64,000 bases of DNA from Candidatus Rhodoferax odensensis (lineage in GTDB: Bacteria > Pseudomonadota > Gammaproteobacteria > Burkholderiales > Burkholderiaceae_C). The stretch covers positions 1 to 64,000 of the forward strand of contig JADKDJ010000015.1 in the NCBI GenBank assembly GCA_016718405.1, given 5' to 3'. Every line of letters begins with the position of its first letter. Position 1 is the first letter of the stretch. A program made the translations under genes and the position numbers. Below the pieces are notes generated by a model. That model did no database searches, was not told the DNA's origin, and saw nothing but the letters and a program-made list of their open reading frames with translations. Below, piece after piece: positions 45,823-55,056 of this stretch.

Positions 45823-46079
45823 GGACTATTCTTAGGCATGGCGTGTTACGCAGGAAGATGACACATCCCGGCAGCACGGCCCAAATATGGCGCGCGTGTG
45901 TATCGGTCAGCAGCCGAATCTGCACAAAGCCAAGTTGAGACCCCCCGCCAGTGCAATGGAGCGCTTTCCCAATACCAGCAATCGACGCGCTGCGCTCGTT
46001 GTGCAGCGCACTATTGGCTAATCCTCCCACCCCAAACGTTGGCTCGCGTTGACGGCCTGATGACGCCGGTCTGCGTCCG
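45823..46079. other. no gene; missing divergent regulator
   Basis: The position normally taken by a divergent MerR-family cadR gene holds no open regulator frame. The stretch ends in IS5 debris. Confidence 0.5.
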
Positions 46080-46387
46080 GCAAAGCGCTGCACCAGTTCT
46101 TCGTCGCTGCGGTCGACGCTGTTCTTGAGCGGGGTCAGCGCGATCGTGAGGCGCATGGCCAATCTGGGACACCCTGCATTGCGGGCTTTGCCGCCGCTGA
46201 TTCTGACAGCCGATCCGGCCAGGTCGCTCGATTCTTCGATGTGTTGGAGCGGCCGCTCTTTGTGGGCAAACAGTGGCGCCACTCTGGACTCCATGTTGTC
46301 CCAAGGCAGTCGTGATGCCAGAACGGCCAGCGGGTGGCGGGGATCAATTGTCTGATCGAGGCGGCGACGGAAGAAGTCGTCGATCAT
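46080..46387 (-). pseudogene. IS5-family transposase N-terminal remnant
   Basis: From ATG 46387: MIDDFFRRRLDQTIDPRHPL, AVLASRLPWDNME, GCPRLAMRLTIALTPLKNS and SDEELVQRF. This is the N-terminal part of IS5-type transposases; the catalytic domain is gone. A 35-bp repeat 95 bp upstream is a probable terminal repeat of the element. Confidence 0.75.
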
Positions 46388-46481
46388 GGGATTACCCTTC
46401 AGAATACCGTGAAAACTCTCAGGATCTGAATGGATATTTCGCTGTTCCTGAAAGTTCTGTGGTACCGCATTTACCCTCACG

Positions 46482-46516
46482 AGCTAGCATTCATGCCGGT
46501 TGCGGGGGTTTCTCAG
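46482..46516 (-). repeat. 35-bp repeat, inverse copy of 15881-15915
   Basis: 32 of 35 bases match the copy at 15881-15915 after reverse complementing. It is positioned as the upstream terminal repeat of the IS5-like remnant. Confidence 0.6.
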
Positions 46517-46673
46517 GGCCGACGACATGGAGTAAAGCCCGTTCACGAAGACGAGGGCGTGGACACAGTGCGCCATCCACCGAAGTAGCCATAGCGGCCA
46601 GCTCAGTCCTTCACCAGCACGTCGATGAGTGGTCGGGCTGCCTCGTGAGTCACAAGCAGGAACACCGCACGAT

Positions 46674-47345
46674 ATGCGAAGGCTGATGGTCGATGGTAAA
46701 CCCAGATTTGCGGACGATGTCATGCGCGCGCTGGTCGGCATGGGGCTTGTCGTTGACATCGCGGGCGAAGGAATCGACGGGAAACACATGGCGCTGCAAG
46801 GCCATTGCGATCTCGTGCTGCTGGAAGCGATGACGCCCGGACTTGAGGACTTTGGTGTGCTGCGGGCAGTGCGTGAAAAAAGAGACTTCCCCATTGTTCT
46901 GTTGACGGCGAGTGACGCAATGGGGGATCGGATCGTGGGCCTGCGCATGGGTGCGGTCGACTATCTGGTCAATCCGTTCGCTCTACCGGACCTGCTGTCG
47001 CGTGTTCGGACCCCGCTGCAAAGGGTCCACCCTCCAGACCTGGCCGTCATGCAGCTTGGCGACCTTCGCTTGGACCTGGTCAAGCACAGAGCCACCCGCT
47101 CGGGGACACGGCTCTACCTGTCCGCGCAGGACTTCAAGCTTCTCGCGCTGCTTCTTCGTCGGCAAGGGCAAGTGCAGTCTCGTACCATTCTGGCAGAGCA
47201 AGTGTGGAATATCAATTTCGACTGTGACACCAATGTGGTCGATGTTGCGGTAAGGCGGTTGCGCAAGAAGATTGACGACCCGTTCTCAGAGAAGTTGCTG
47301 CATACGGTTCGAGGCGTGGGGTATGTCATGGAGATGCGGGCTTAA
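46674..47345 (+). CDS. OmpR-like response regulator with degenerate receiver
   Basis: ATG 46674 gives 223 aa. The C-terminal winged helix is normal (DFKLLALLLRRQGQVQSRTI, VDVAVRRLRKKIDDPFSEKL, HTVRGVGYVMEMR) and close to copper-type regulators. In the receiver the phosphoacceptor Asp is replaced by Glu (LVLLEAMTPG), and the acidic pocket reads MVDGKP instead of EDEP/DDEP. Phosphorylation is therefore unlikely; Glu may mimic it. No partner kinase is adjacent. Confidence 0.75.
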   Translation: MRRLMVDGKPRFADDVMRALVGMGLVVDIAGEGIDGKHMALQGHCDLVLLEAMTPGLEDFGVLRAVREKRDFPIVLLTASDAMGDRIVGLRMGAVDYLVNPFALPDLLSRVRTPLQRVHPPDLAVMQLGDLRLDLVKHRATRSGTRLYLSAQDFKLLALLLRRQGQVQSRTILAEQVWNINFDCDTNVVDVAVRRLRKKIDDPFSEKLLHTVRGVGYVMEMRA

Positions 47346-47498
47346 ACGGCCGACGCTGCATGGGGTATCGACTTGCCGCGCCACCCCTTGCGCATGCGCC
47401 TGATCGGCTGAGGGGTGCAATCGCTCAATAGCTCAATCGTTCAAGACCGGCGCAGGGTAACCCGCCAAACTGCGCTCTGGACTTCCTGGAGACTTTTG

Positions 47499-48377
47499 AT
47501 GCAAACACTGATCCGTTATGCCGCGTTCCCGGCCATCGAGGGCGGCGCAGCCCTGTTGATGATCTGGATGGCCAGTTCAGCGGTGAGTTACTGGCCCTTC
47601 TTCCCGCTGGTTACCTTGGCCGCGATTGCCATGGTGGCCCTTCTGGAGCGCGTGTTGCCATACGAGCGCGCCTGGAACCGGGACCATGGCGGCGACACGT
47701 TCAGGGATGTGCTGCACATCACCGTCAACCAGGTGCTGATTCAATCCAGCGTCGCTTTGGCCTTTGGACTGCGCGACCTGCTGCCCGAAAGCGTGACGCT
47801 GTGGCCTCGATCCGCGCCGATGTGGATGCAAGTGTTGTTGGCCGGCGTGGTGATCGACCTTGGCCTGTATGCCATGCACCGCTACAGCCACCTTCAACCC
47901 TTTCTGTGGCGCCTGCACATGTTGCACCACAGCCCGGAGCGTCTGTACTGGATGAACGGCGGGCGGCGGCACCCGCTTTCCGCGCTGATTTTGGCGGGCC
48001 CATCGCTCACCGTGTTGATGGTGCTGTGCGCCACGCCGATTGCGGTGGCGGCGTGGCTGGCCATTTTGAGTGTCCACCTTTGCTTTCAGCACTCCAACCT
48101 GGACTACTCGCTGGGCCGGTTGCGCCACCTGTTCTGCGTGGCCGAAAACCATCGCTGGCACCATAAGCGCGAGTTTGCGGACGCCCAGGTCAATTTTGGC
48201 GAAATGTGGGCGATCTGGGATCATCTGTTTGGCAGCTACCACGATGCCAGGACCACGCCTCGGGCGGGCGAGGTGGGTTTGATCGACACCGTCGTGCCAA
48301 GGACCTACCTTGGCCAATTGGCCTGGCCCTTGAGGAAGCTCGCCAAGGCCAGCAGCGCCGCGGCGAACGTGCGGTGA
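47499..48377 (+). CDS. sterol desaturase/fatty acid hydroxylase family protein
   Basis: ATG 47499 after CTGGAG gives 292 aa. Several membrane helices and the His boxes HRYSH, HMLHH and HRWHH that bind a di-iron centre. Substrate is unknown. Co-directional with the methyltransferase gene. Confidence 0.8.
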   Translation: MQTLIRYAAFPAIEGGAALLMIWMASSAVSYWPFFPLVTLAAIAMVALLERVLPYERAWNRDHGGDTFRDVLHITVNQVLIQSSVALAFGLRDLLPESVTLWPRSAPMWMQVLLAGVVIDLGLYAMHRYSHLQPFLWRLHMLHHSPERLYWMNGGRRHPLSALILAGPSLTVLMVLCATPIAVAAWLAILSVHLCFQHSNLDYSLGRLRHLFCVAENHRWHHKREFADAQVNFGEMWAIWDHLFGSYHDARTTPRAGEVGLIDTVVPRTYLGQLAWPLRKLAKASSAAANVR

Positions 48378-48411
48378 GTGTTGTGCCGCCGCATGGGAAC
48401 AAGGAGCCGTG

Positions 48412-49083
48412 ATGCAGAAACCAGACGCACCCCACTACGTGCCAGCGTTGGGCTGGCATTGGCTGACGCCCTGCTACGACGCTGTGGTTCAAATCACAAC
48501 GCGGGAGCGCCGTTTCAAACAGGCGCTGATCAAGCAAGCTTGCTTCGAGCCGGGGCAGCGGGTGCTGGATTTGGCGTGTGGAACCGGTACCCTGACCATC
48601 TGGATCAAGCAACACCAGACCCACGCGCAGGTCACCGGTGTTGATGGCGATCCGACAATCTTGTCCCGCGCATCCCGCAAGGCGCAACAGGCCAAGGTGG
48701 CGGTGCGGTTCGACCAAGCCCTGTCGTACCGCCTGCCCTATCCGGCGGCGCACTTTGATCGGGTTGTCTCCAGCTTGTTCTTTCACCACCTGACTTGGGA
48801 AGACAAAGAACGCACCGCGCTGGAGCTGTTGCGGGTTCTCAAGCCGGGCGCGGCGTTGCACGTCGCCGATTGGGGGCGTGCTGACAACGCGCTAATGCGC
48901 GGCTTGTTTGTGGCGGTTCAGCTTCTCGATGGTTTCAAGAACACCCAGGACAACGTGACGGGAAGACTCCCGACATTATTTGAAGCGGCCGGCTTTGTTG
49001 ATGTCCAGCAGCGACAGACCTTTCACACCCTGCTTGGCACGATGGCGCTCTACAGTGCCGTCAAACCGGCCCAAGGTTCATGA
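48412..49083 (+). CDS. class I SAM-dependent methyltransferase
   Basis: ATG 48412 gives 223 aa. Motif I VLDLACGTGTLTIWI and the acidic VTGVDGD of motif II are clear, with FDRVVSSLFFHHL later. It resembles UbiE/Coq5-type small-molecule methyltransferases. Possible partner of the desaturase. Confidence 0.75.
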   Translation: MQKPDAPHYVPALGWHWLTPCYDAVVQITTRERRFKQALIKQACFEPGQRVLDLACGTGTLTIWIKQHQTHAQVTGVDGDPTILSRASRKAQQAKVAVRFDQALSYRLPYPAAHFDRVVSSLFFHHLTWEDKERTALELLRVLKPGAALHVADWGRADNALMRGLFVAVQLLDGFKNTQDNVTGRLPTLFEAAGFVDVQQRQTFHTLLGTMALYSAVKPAQGS

Positions 49084-49118
49084 TGCTTTTGGCGACGTCC
49101 CGGACGATACACGGACCT

Positions 49119-49200
49119 GTCATCGCGAGGCCGAAGGTCGCGGCGATCCATGTTGATGCACCGAGACGGATGGCCACGGCGCTACGCGCCTCGCAATGAC
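49119..49200. repeat. palindromic intergenic repeat (REP/MITE-like)
   Basis: GTCATCGCGAGG at the left pairs with CCTCGCAATGAC at the right, and the arms continue with GGCGATCC / GGATGGCC-type matches over about 80 bp. This is the style of dispersed palindromic repeats in beta-proteobacteria. It supplies the stop and last codons of the HD-GYP gene. Confidence 0.65.
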
Positions 49201-50504
49201 GATACTCCTTCGCCGAAGCTTTCAAGGAAATACTTGGTCACCTGCTGCTGCAGCTTTTGCCGCAGTCCCGCTTCGGCCAAGCCGGCCAGTTCCGCATGTA
49301 GTTCGACGGCCATGTCCTGGAAGACATCGAGCAGCCGCGGATCAAAGTGGCTACCGCGACTTTCGGCCAGGATGCGAACGGCGTCCTGCAGTGGGACCGG
49401 CTGCTTGTAGGGGCGGCGCGAGGTCAATGCATCGAAGACATCGACAATGGCGAAAAGTCGCGCGACCATGGGTATGGATTCGCCGCGCAGCCCGTGCGGG
49501 TATCCGCTTCCATCGAAGCGCTCGTGATGGAATTCGATCACGTTCCTGGCCCCATTGAGCCAATTCGACTTCGTGACGATGTCGATCCCCAATTGCACGT
49601 GCGACTTCATGACCGAGAACTCCTCGGCCGTCAGCCTGCCCGGCTTGAGCAAGATCGTGTCACTGATGCCGATCTTTCCCACGTCGTGCAGGAACGCGCC
49701 AGCGATGACGACCCGGATGGTCTGGTCGGCAAGGCCGAGCGCTTCAGCAAAACGGATGCTGTAAAGGCAAACGCGGTAGTTGTGCAGGTCGGTGTCCGAG
49801 TCCCGTTTTGCAATCGCACTGCCGAGCACCTCCATCAGCGCGATGTTGCTGCCCATCAGCTCGGCACTGAGTTGCGTGACGCCCTTGTTCAACCCGATGA
49901 TCACGGGGTAGAGCACCAGCGTGGTCAAGAGGATGGCCAGCAGCACCATTGACACGTTGCGAGCAAGATCACTCAGGACGCGCTGGCGCACCGCGGCGTC
50001 CACCTGGTAGGCGCCACTGAAACTCCCAATCGTGTTGCCGTTTCGGTCGTGCAGCGGAATACTGACCTGCACGACCAGCTCGCTTGGCAGCCACAAGGTT
50101 CGATGGCCGCCCGCCACGAGCGATTCGGGTACGTGCTCCCGCTTGGCCAATCGGGCGAGCAGTGCCGCATGATTGGCGCTGTTGGCCTCGGCAAGCATGT
50201 CTCCCAAGCGGTTGCTGACCCGTGCATGCACGTAACCTTGCTTGAGCAGGGGCGCCAATGCCGCATTCAGCGGCTCGGTATGCGGTTCGCCGCCCTGCGC
50301 GACATGCACTCGCAACGCCTGCGATGTGGACACGGCCAAGCCGAAGGCCAATGCGTCGGCCTTGCGTATTTCAAGGTAGGCGATTGCGCCGCCGGCCACC
50401 ATGGAAAGCAGTGTCCAGGCGACCAATAGTCGCTTTGCGACTTGTGCATGAATACCCTGGAAAGGACGCTTCTTGCCGCTGCGCGCTGGTGGTGGGAGTC
50501 GCAT
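49182..50504 (-). CDS. HD-GYP cyclic-di-GMP phosphodiesterase with periplasmic sensor
   Basis: ATG 50504 gives 440 aa; a TTG at 50528 is the alternative. Membrane helices near residues 25-45 and 190-215 bracket a periplasmic sensor. The C-terminal HD-GYP domain has GAFLHDVGKIGISD and FHHERFDGSGYPHGL. It degrades c-di-GMP. The last residues (SSLRGA) derive from the palindromic repeat. Confidence 0.85.
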   Translation of the reverse strand: MRLPPPARSGKKRPFQGIHAQVAKRLLVAWTLLSMVAGGAIAYLEIRKADALAFGLAVSTSQALRVHVAQGGEPHTEPLNAALAPLLKQGYVHARVSNRLGDMLAEANSANHAALLARLAKREHVPESLVAGGHRTLWLPSELVVQVSIPLHDRNGNTIGSFSGAYQVDAAVRQRVLSDLARNVSMVLLAILLTTLVLYPVIIGLNKGVTQLSAELMGSNIALMEVLGSAIAKRDSDTDLHNYRVCLYSIRFAEALGLADQTIRVVIAGAFLHDVGKIGISDTILLKPGRLTAEEFSVMKSHVQLGIDIVTKSNWLNGARNVIEFHHERFDGSGYPHGLRGESIPMVARLFAIVDVFDALTSRRPYKQPVPLQDAVRILAESRGSHFDPRLLDVFQDMAVELHAELAGLAEAGLRQKLQQQVTKYFLESFGEGVSSLRGA

Positions 50505-50577
50505 GGTTACGCTGTTGAGGTTTCCCAAATGCGTGACGACGCGATGTCATGAATTCCGGAGGTCTCCACAATCGTGT

Positions 50578-52209
50578 TCATGCAAGCACCAATTCGGAAT
50601 CACAACATATGCTCTCGGGGATCAAGACCCCAAGCAAATTGCGCCACAGCCGCAGCCAAGGGCCTGTCAATGGCTCGACATCGTAGGTCAGGGTCTCGCC
50701 GTCGTCTTCCGTGGTCCAGCGCAGGGCGTCGATGCCCTCTTGCAGCCGTTGCTCAACCTTGTAGGCGTGGCGCGGTTCGGTGCCTTCCTCGAATACCGCG
50801 GCCAACTCGGCCGCCAGCGTGGAGCTCTCGATGACCAGCCAGGCCTCGGTGTTGTGCAGCCGCGAGCGCGGGTCCTGATTCATCGAGCCGACGATGACAC
50901 GCGCGCGGTCCTGCACCATGACCTTGGCATGCAGGCTCGATGGCGAGGCATGTCCCCAGCGGTGCGAGCGGCGGTGGCGCAGGCGTGACTCGGGCCGCAA
51001 CTCATGCAGCACGATGCCTTCGCGCAACAATTCGGCGCGGTGGCGGGCATACCCGGCGTGCGCTGAGGCCGAGTCAGTCGAGGCCAAGGAGTTGGTCAGC
51101 ACCGCAATGCGCACGCCGCGCTCGCGCATTTGCGCCAGGTGGCGCCGCCCGGTCGGGCTCGGCACGAAGTAGGGGGAGACGATCAGCAGTTCGTTCTGGG
51201 TGCGTGCGCCGCCGGGTTCGTCGTCGATGGCGCCGTGTGCGATGCCGGAGGTCAACGTTGCCTTGTCTTGGTCTGGCTGGTCATAGCGCAGTAGTGCAGG
51301 TGCCCATGTCAGCGTGACGTTGTCCGCTCCCAGTGCCTCGCGCCAGCTGCCCTGGTCGCGCCAGGCACAGGGCGGGGCGTCACCACAGCTGGCCGAGCGT
51401 GCTTGCAGGGCCCGCCGCACGAATTCGGTCTCGGCGGCGTCCGGCGTGTCACCAAATGCCTGCACGGGGACGGCCGCCGGGCTGTTCCAGTAGTTGTCAA
51501 ACGCGCGCGACAACTCGGCCACGATCGGCCCTGCCGCCAGCACATCGATGTCGTAGAAATTGACGTTCGAGTTGGCGCTGAAGTACTCGTCCCCGAGGTT
51601 GCGGCTGCCGACAATGGCAACGGCGTTGTCGGTCATCCAGAGTTTGTTGTGCATACGTCGGTTGAGCCGCTCGCTATCGAAGATGAACTCGCCCAAGCGC
51701 AGCAGGCTCGATGTTCCAGCGACCTTGAAGGGATTGAACAGGCGCACGTGGATACCCGGATGCGCGGCGCTGGCGCGTCGCCCGAAGTCGCGCGCCAAGG
51801 GGCTGATGTCGTCGAGCAGAATTCTGACCCTCACCCCCCGTTCGGCCGCGCCGAGGATGCCCAGCAGCAGCAGGTCGGTGGTCAGGTCATCACCCACGCT
51901 GTAATACTGCAGGTCAAGCGTGCGCTCCGCGGCGTCGGCCAACGCCGAGCGAGTCATGAAGGCCGACTGGCCACTGGCCATGACCTGAAAGCCAGATTCA
52001 CCAGGCTGCCGCGCGGCCCTAGCGGAAAAGACGCGGCCAAGACTGGTACGGTCGCCGTCGGCAATCGCATAAGTCGGCTCACGATCCACGTCCGGTCGAA
52101 GGCCGGCGCAGCCACCGAGCGCCAGGACCAATGCGCATGCCGCGGCGCGCGCCACCCTGGTCCAACCTGGCCAGCGGGTCGGGGGCGCGGACCTCACGGT
52201 GCGACCCAC
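50578..52209 (-). CDS. phospholipase D-family lipoprotein (cardiolipin synthase-like)
   Basis: 543 aa with a lipobox (ALVLALGGC) and two HKD motifs, HNKLWMTDNAVAIVGSRN and HAKVMVQDRARVIVGSMNQD. The first keeps H-K-D spacing. PLD enzymes transfer phosphatidyl groups or hydrolyse phosphodiesters. Probably anchored in the periplasm. GTG 52209 is the start. Confidence 0.85.
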   Translation of the reverse strand: MGRTVRSAPPTRWPGWTRVARAAACALVLALGGCAGLRPDVDREPTYAIADGDRTSLGRVFSARAARQPGESGFQVMASGQSAFMTRSALADAAERTLDLQYYSVGDDLTTDLLLLGILGAAERGVRVRILLDDISPLARDFGRRASAAHPGIHVRLFNPFKVAGTSSLLRLGEFIFDSERLNRRMHNKLWMTDNAVAIVGSRNLGDEYFSANSNVNFYDIDVLAAGPIVAELSRAFDNYWNSPAAVPVQAFGDTPDAAETEFVRRALQARSASCGDAPPCAWRDQGSWREALGADNVTLTWAPALLRYDQPDQDKATLTSGIAHGAIDDEPGGARTQNELLIVSPYFVPSPTGRRHLAQMRERGVRIAVLTNSLASTDSASAHAGYARHRAELLREGIVLHELRPESRLRHRRSHRWGHASPSSLHAKVMVQDRARVIVGSMNQDPRSRLHNTEAWLVIESSTLAAELAAVFEEGTEPRHAYKVEQRLQEGIDALRWTTEDDGETLTYDVEPLTGPWLRLWRNLLGVLIPESICCDSELVLA

Positions 52210-52258
52210 CGACGCGGGCGGTGCGACGCGGCGTCACCGCCCGTCCTCACTGACATCC

Positions 52259-52630
52259 TCATTGCGGGGCACTTTCCCCCAGCTTGCGGTGTTCTGCGGC
52301 CATGGTCTCGTAGTCGGCGGCAATGCCCTCAAATTGGCGCACGATCGAATTGCAGTGCGCCGCCATGCTCATGCCGCCCTTGGCGCTGACCGGTCCACTT
52401 CCGTAAGCCTTGGCCATCTTGCGATGTTCCGCGGCCGCAGCGCGGGCGGTCGCGGCTTGTTTGTCGTAGTGCTCGCCCAGCGACGAATGGTCGGCGCGCG
52501 TGCGCGCCATCTCGATGCGCTGCTGCAGGTCAGGCGACGGGCTGCTCGAGATCGCGGCGCAGCCGGCGAGCACGGCGGCCACCAGCAAAATCGAAGCGAT
52601 GCTTGGGATTGATTTGAAGTTTGTTTTCAT
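52259..52630 (-). CDS. small lipoprotein with His-rich helix
   Basis: ATG 52630 gives 123 aa. Signal peptide with lipobox (LLVAAVLAGC), then a helical mature part (HSSLGEHYDKQAATARAAAAEHRKMA, YETMAAEHRKL). Repeated 'AAEHRKMA' resembles copper-island periplasmic lipoproteins. Role unknown. Confidence 0.65.
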   Translation of the reverse strand: MKTNFKSIPSIASILLVAAVLAGCAAISSSPSPDLQQRIEMARTRADHSSLGEHYDKQAATARAAAAEHRKMAKAYGSGPVSAKGGMSMAAHCNSIVRQFEGIAADYETMAAEHRKLGESAPQ

Positions 52631-52855
52631 GGTGTTTCTCCGTTGTTGACAAATTAAAGGCACGCCGACGGACAGCGAGTCCCCCCGCACGCGCCGCTGA
52701 ATGAGCAAGGCCTTGCTTGACATGGTCGCTTGCCCGTCGACCAATGGGAATATTCTGAAGTGTGGCGCCGTCAGCGCGGTTCTCCGCATGGGCGCGCGTT
52801 GGCGGTGGTATCCGGGGTGCTTGCATGGGAGTCCTCGAAGCTTGTCCGTTGTGCG

Positions 52856-54176
52856 CTAGGGTGCGGCCTTGATTGGACTGGTGATCAAGGCCTCGGCGTG
52901 TCCGGCGCGTGGCAAAGTCACGGTGAAAGTGGTCACGGCCCCGCGTGACGCCGCCGAGATCGTGCCGCCGTGGGCCACCACGATGGACTTGGTGATGGCC
53001 AGGCCCAGGCCACTGCCTTCGCTGCTGCGCTGGCGCGCGGGATCGACTCGGAAGAAGCGATCGAAGATGCGCTCCAGATGTTCCTCGGCAATCGGTTCGC
53101 CGATGTTCTCCACTTCCACCGTGACCACGTCGGGAAAATCGGCCAAGCGCACCTGCACGGCGCTGCGCGGCGTCGCGTGCCGCACCGCGTTGGACAACAG
53201 GTTGCCCAGCGCCCGGCGCAGCATCAACCGGTCGGCGTCAACCTCGGCGTCGCCTTGCAGTGTCAGACTGAGTCCCTTGTCCTCGGCCACCGCCTCGTAG
53301 TAGTCAAACAGTGCCCTCACTTCCATGGCCAGGTGCACGGTTTCGCAGTGCGGCATCACCAGGCCGTTGTCGGCCTTGGCCAGCAGCAGCATGTCCGAGA
53401 TCATGCGCGCCATGTGATCCAGCTCCTCGGCGTTCGATTCGAGAATGGCGCGGTACTGGTCCGCCTCGCGCGGGCGCGACAGCGCGACCTGTGTTTGCGT
53501 CATCAAGTTGCTCACTGGCGTGCGCAGTTCGTGCGCGATGTCGGACGAAAAATCCGATAGCCGCAAAAATGCCTCTTCCAGCCGCGCCAGCATGTCGTTG
53601 AAGGATTGCGCCAGCTCCCCAGCCCAGCACGCCGGTGAGCGTGGCGGCAATCGACACGAAGATCCACAGCGTGTTGCGAAAGGCCCGCATGAAGGCCCGG
53701 TGGTGCGCGATGTTGGTCGCCACCGCCACGATCACCGTGGAGCCCTCGCCGATGCCGGTAGGCAGTTCGGCGGCGATGCCGCGATAACTTTGCTGGCCCA
53801 GGGTCCACGTCATTGGGCGGTGCGCGTGACGCCGGGCGTTGGCGGCCACCAGATCGAAGGAGAAGGGGGCGTTGGCGGTGGAAAACAGCACTTCGCCGTT
53901 GCTGGCGAAGACTCGCACCGACAGCCCATGGTGGCCAACCAGGGCGTTGTCGAGCATCGGCGCGACGTGATCCAAGTCCTGTTGGGTGCGCAACTGCAAC
54001 AGCGTGTGTTGAGCCAGCGTCATCTTGCCCGTCAGCAGTTCCATGTCCTGCTCTTCGAAGTGCTGTTCCACGCTTGATGCGATGACGAAGCCCAAACCCA
54101 GCAGCACGCTGGTCGCGGCAATCACGAACAGCGCCGTCAATCGACTGGTGATAGAGGTTCGACCACTTAGGAGCAA
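52856..54176 (-). pseudogene. copS: CopS/CusS-type sensor kinase lacking HAMP, frameshifted
   Basis: ATG 54176 overlaps copR by 10 nt. The first frame gives the N-terminal helix, periplasmic sensor and second helix (LWIFVSIAATLTGVLGWGAG). The next frame starts GELAQSFNDMLARLEEAF, then has the H-box FSSDIAHELRTPVSNL and ATPase boxes (NLLSNAVRHA, GSGLGLAITKSIV). The ~45-60 residues of HAMP expected between them are missing and the frame changes at the join (about 53625). So this is a deletion, not a simple read error. Confidence 0.85.
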
Positions 54177-54850
54177 TCGGGGTTCTCCAAGACATAACCC
54201 ATGCCGCGCACGGTGCGAATCAGCTTGGGCTCGAAATTGTCGTCCAGCTTAACGCGCAGGCGGCGCATCGCAACTTCGATGACGTTGGTGTCGGAGTCGA
54301 AATTCATGTCCCACACTTGCGAGGCGATCAGCGATCGCGGCAAGACCTCGCCCTGGCGACTGAGCAGCAGTTCGAGCAGGGCGAACTCCTTAGAGGTGAG
54401 CTCGATGCGTCGGCCGGCTCGGGTGGCGCGGCGGCGCATCAGATCAAGTTCCAGATCGCCAGTGTGCAGAAACTCGGCTTCCGCGGTGCGGGGTCCTCGA
54501 CGTAACAGGGTGCGTACGCGGGCCAGCAACTCAGAGAAGGCGAAGGGCTTAACCAAGTAGTCGTCCGCGCCCAGCTCCAGGCCCTTGACACGATCATCCA
54601 CATCATCGCGCGCGGTCAGGAACAGCACTGGCGTCTCCTTGCCCGCCTTGCGGATGCCGCGCAGCACCGCCCACCCGTCGATGCCGGGCAACATCACATC
54701 CAGCACAACCAGGTCGAAGCCTTCGGTCAGGGCTTGGTGCAGGCCACCGTGACCATCGCGCACCAGGTCCACCACGAAGCCCGCTTCGACCAGGCCTTGC
54801 TTCAGGTAGTCCCCGGTCTTGGGTTCGTCCTCCACGATGAGGATTCGCAT
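54167..54850 (-). CDS. copR: CopR/CusR-type response regulator
   Basis: ATG 54850 is chosen because AAGGAG lies 7 nt upstream of it; the ATG at 54856 is too close. The 227-aa product has a full receiver (IVEDEP, Asp in LVVLDVMLPG, Thr in LFLTA, Lys in YLVKPFA) and an OmpR winged helix ending HTVRGMGYVLE-like. It controls copper efflux genes with CopS, which is damaged here. Divergent from the cusC-type gene over a CusR-like box. Confidence 0.85.
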   Translation of the reverse strand: MRILIVEDEPKTGDYLKQGLVEAGFVVDLVRDGHGGLHQALTEGFDLVVLDVMLPGIDGWAVLRGIRKAGKETPVLFLTARDDVDDRVKGLELGADDYLVKPFAFSELLARVRTLLRRGPRTAEAEFLHTGDLELDLMRRRATRAGRRIELTSKEFALLELLLSRQGEVLPRSLIASQVWDMNFDSDTNVIEVAMRRLRVKLDDNFEPKLIRTVRGMGYVLENPDCS

Positions 54851-54971
54851 GGCCATGCTCCTTGGGAATAAGTTCTCGTCAAGCGACTCAGACGATGGCG
54901 GTAGGTGGTAGCCTTCGCGGGCGTCTTGCTTTGATGAGCATTCTCCCCTGCGGCGAGTCGTTGTGGCGCAG

Positions 54972-54998
54972 ATGACAAGAAGGTAATTCTGTTGTCAT
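54972..54998. promoter_or_regulatory. CusR/CopR-type box
   Basis: ATGACAA (54972-54978) and TTGTCAT (54992-54998) form a perfect inverted repeat with 13-nt centre between divergent copR and cusC-type genes. It resembles the known copper-box half sites. Confidence 0.6.
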
Positions 54999-55056
54999 TC
55001 TTCTGTTGGGTAAGGCTGGGCACACTGCGTTGCACTCGTTTTCAAAGGATGGACGC

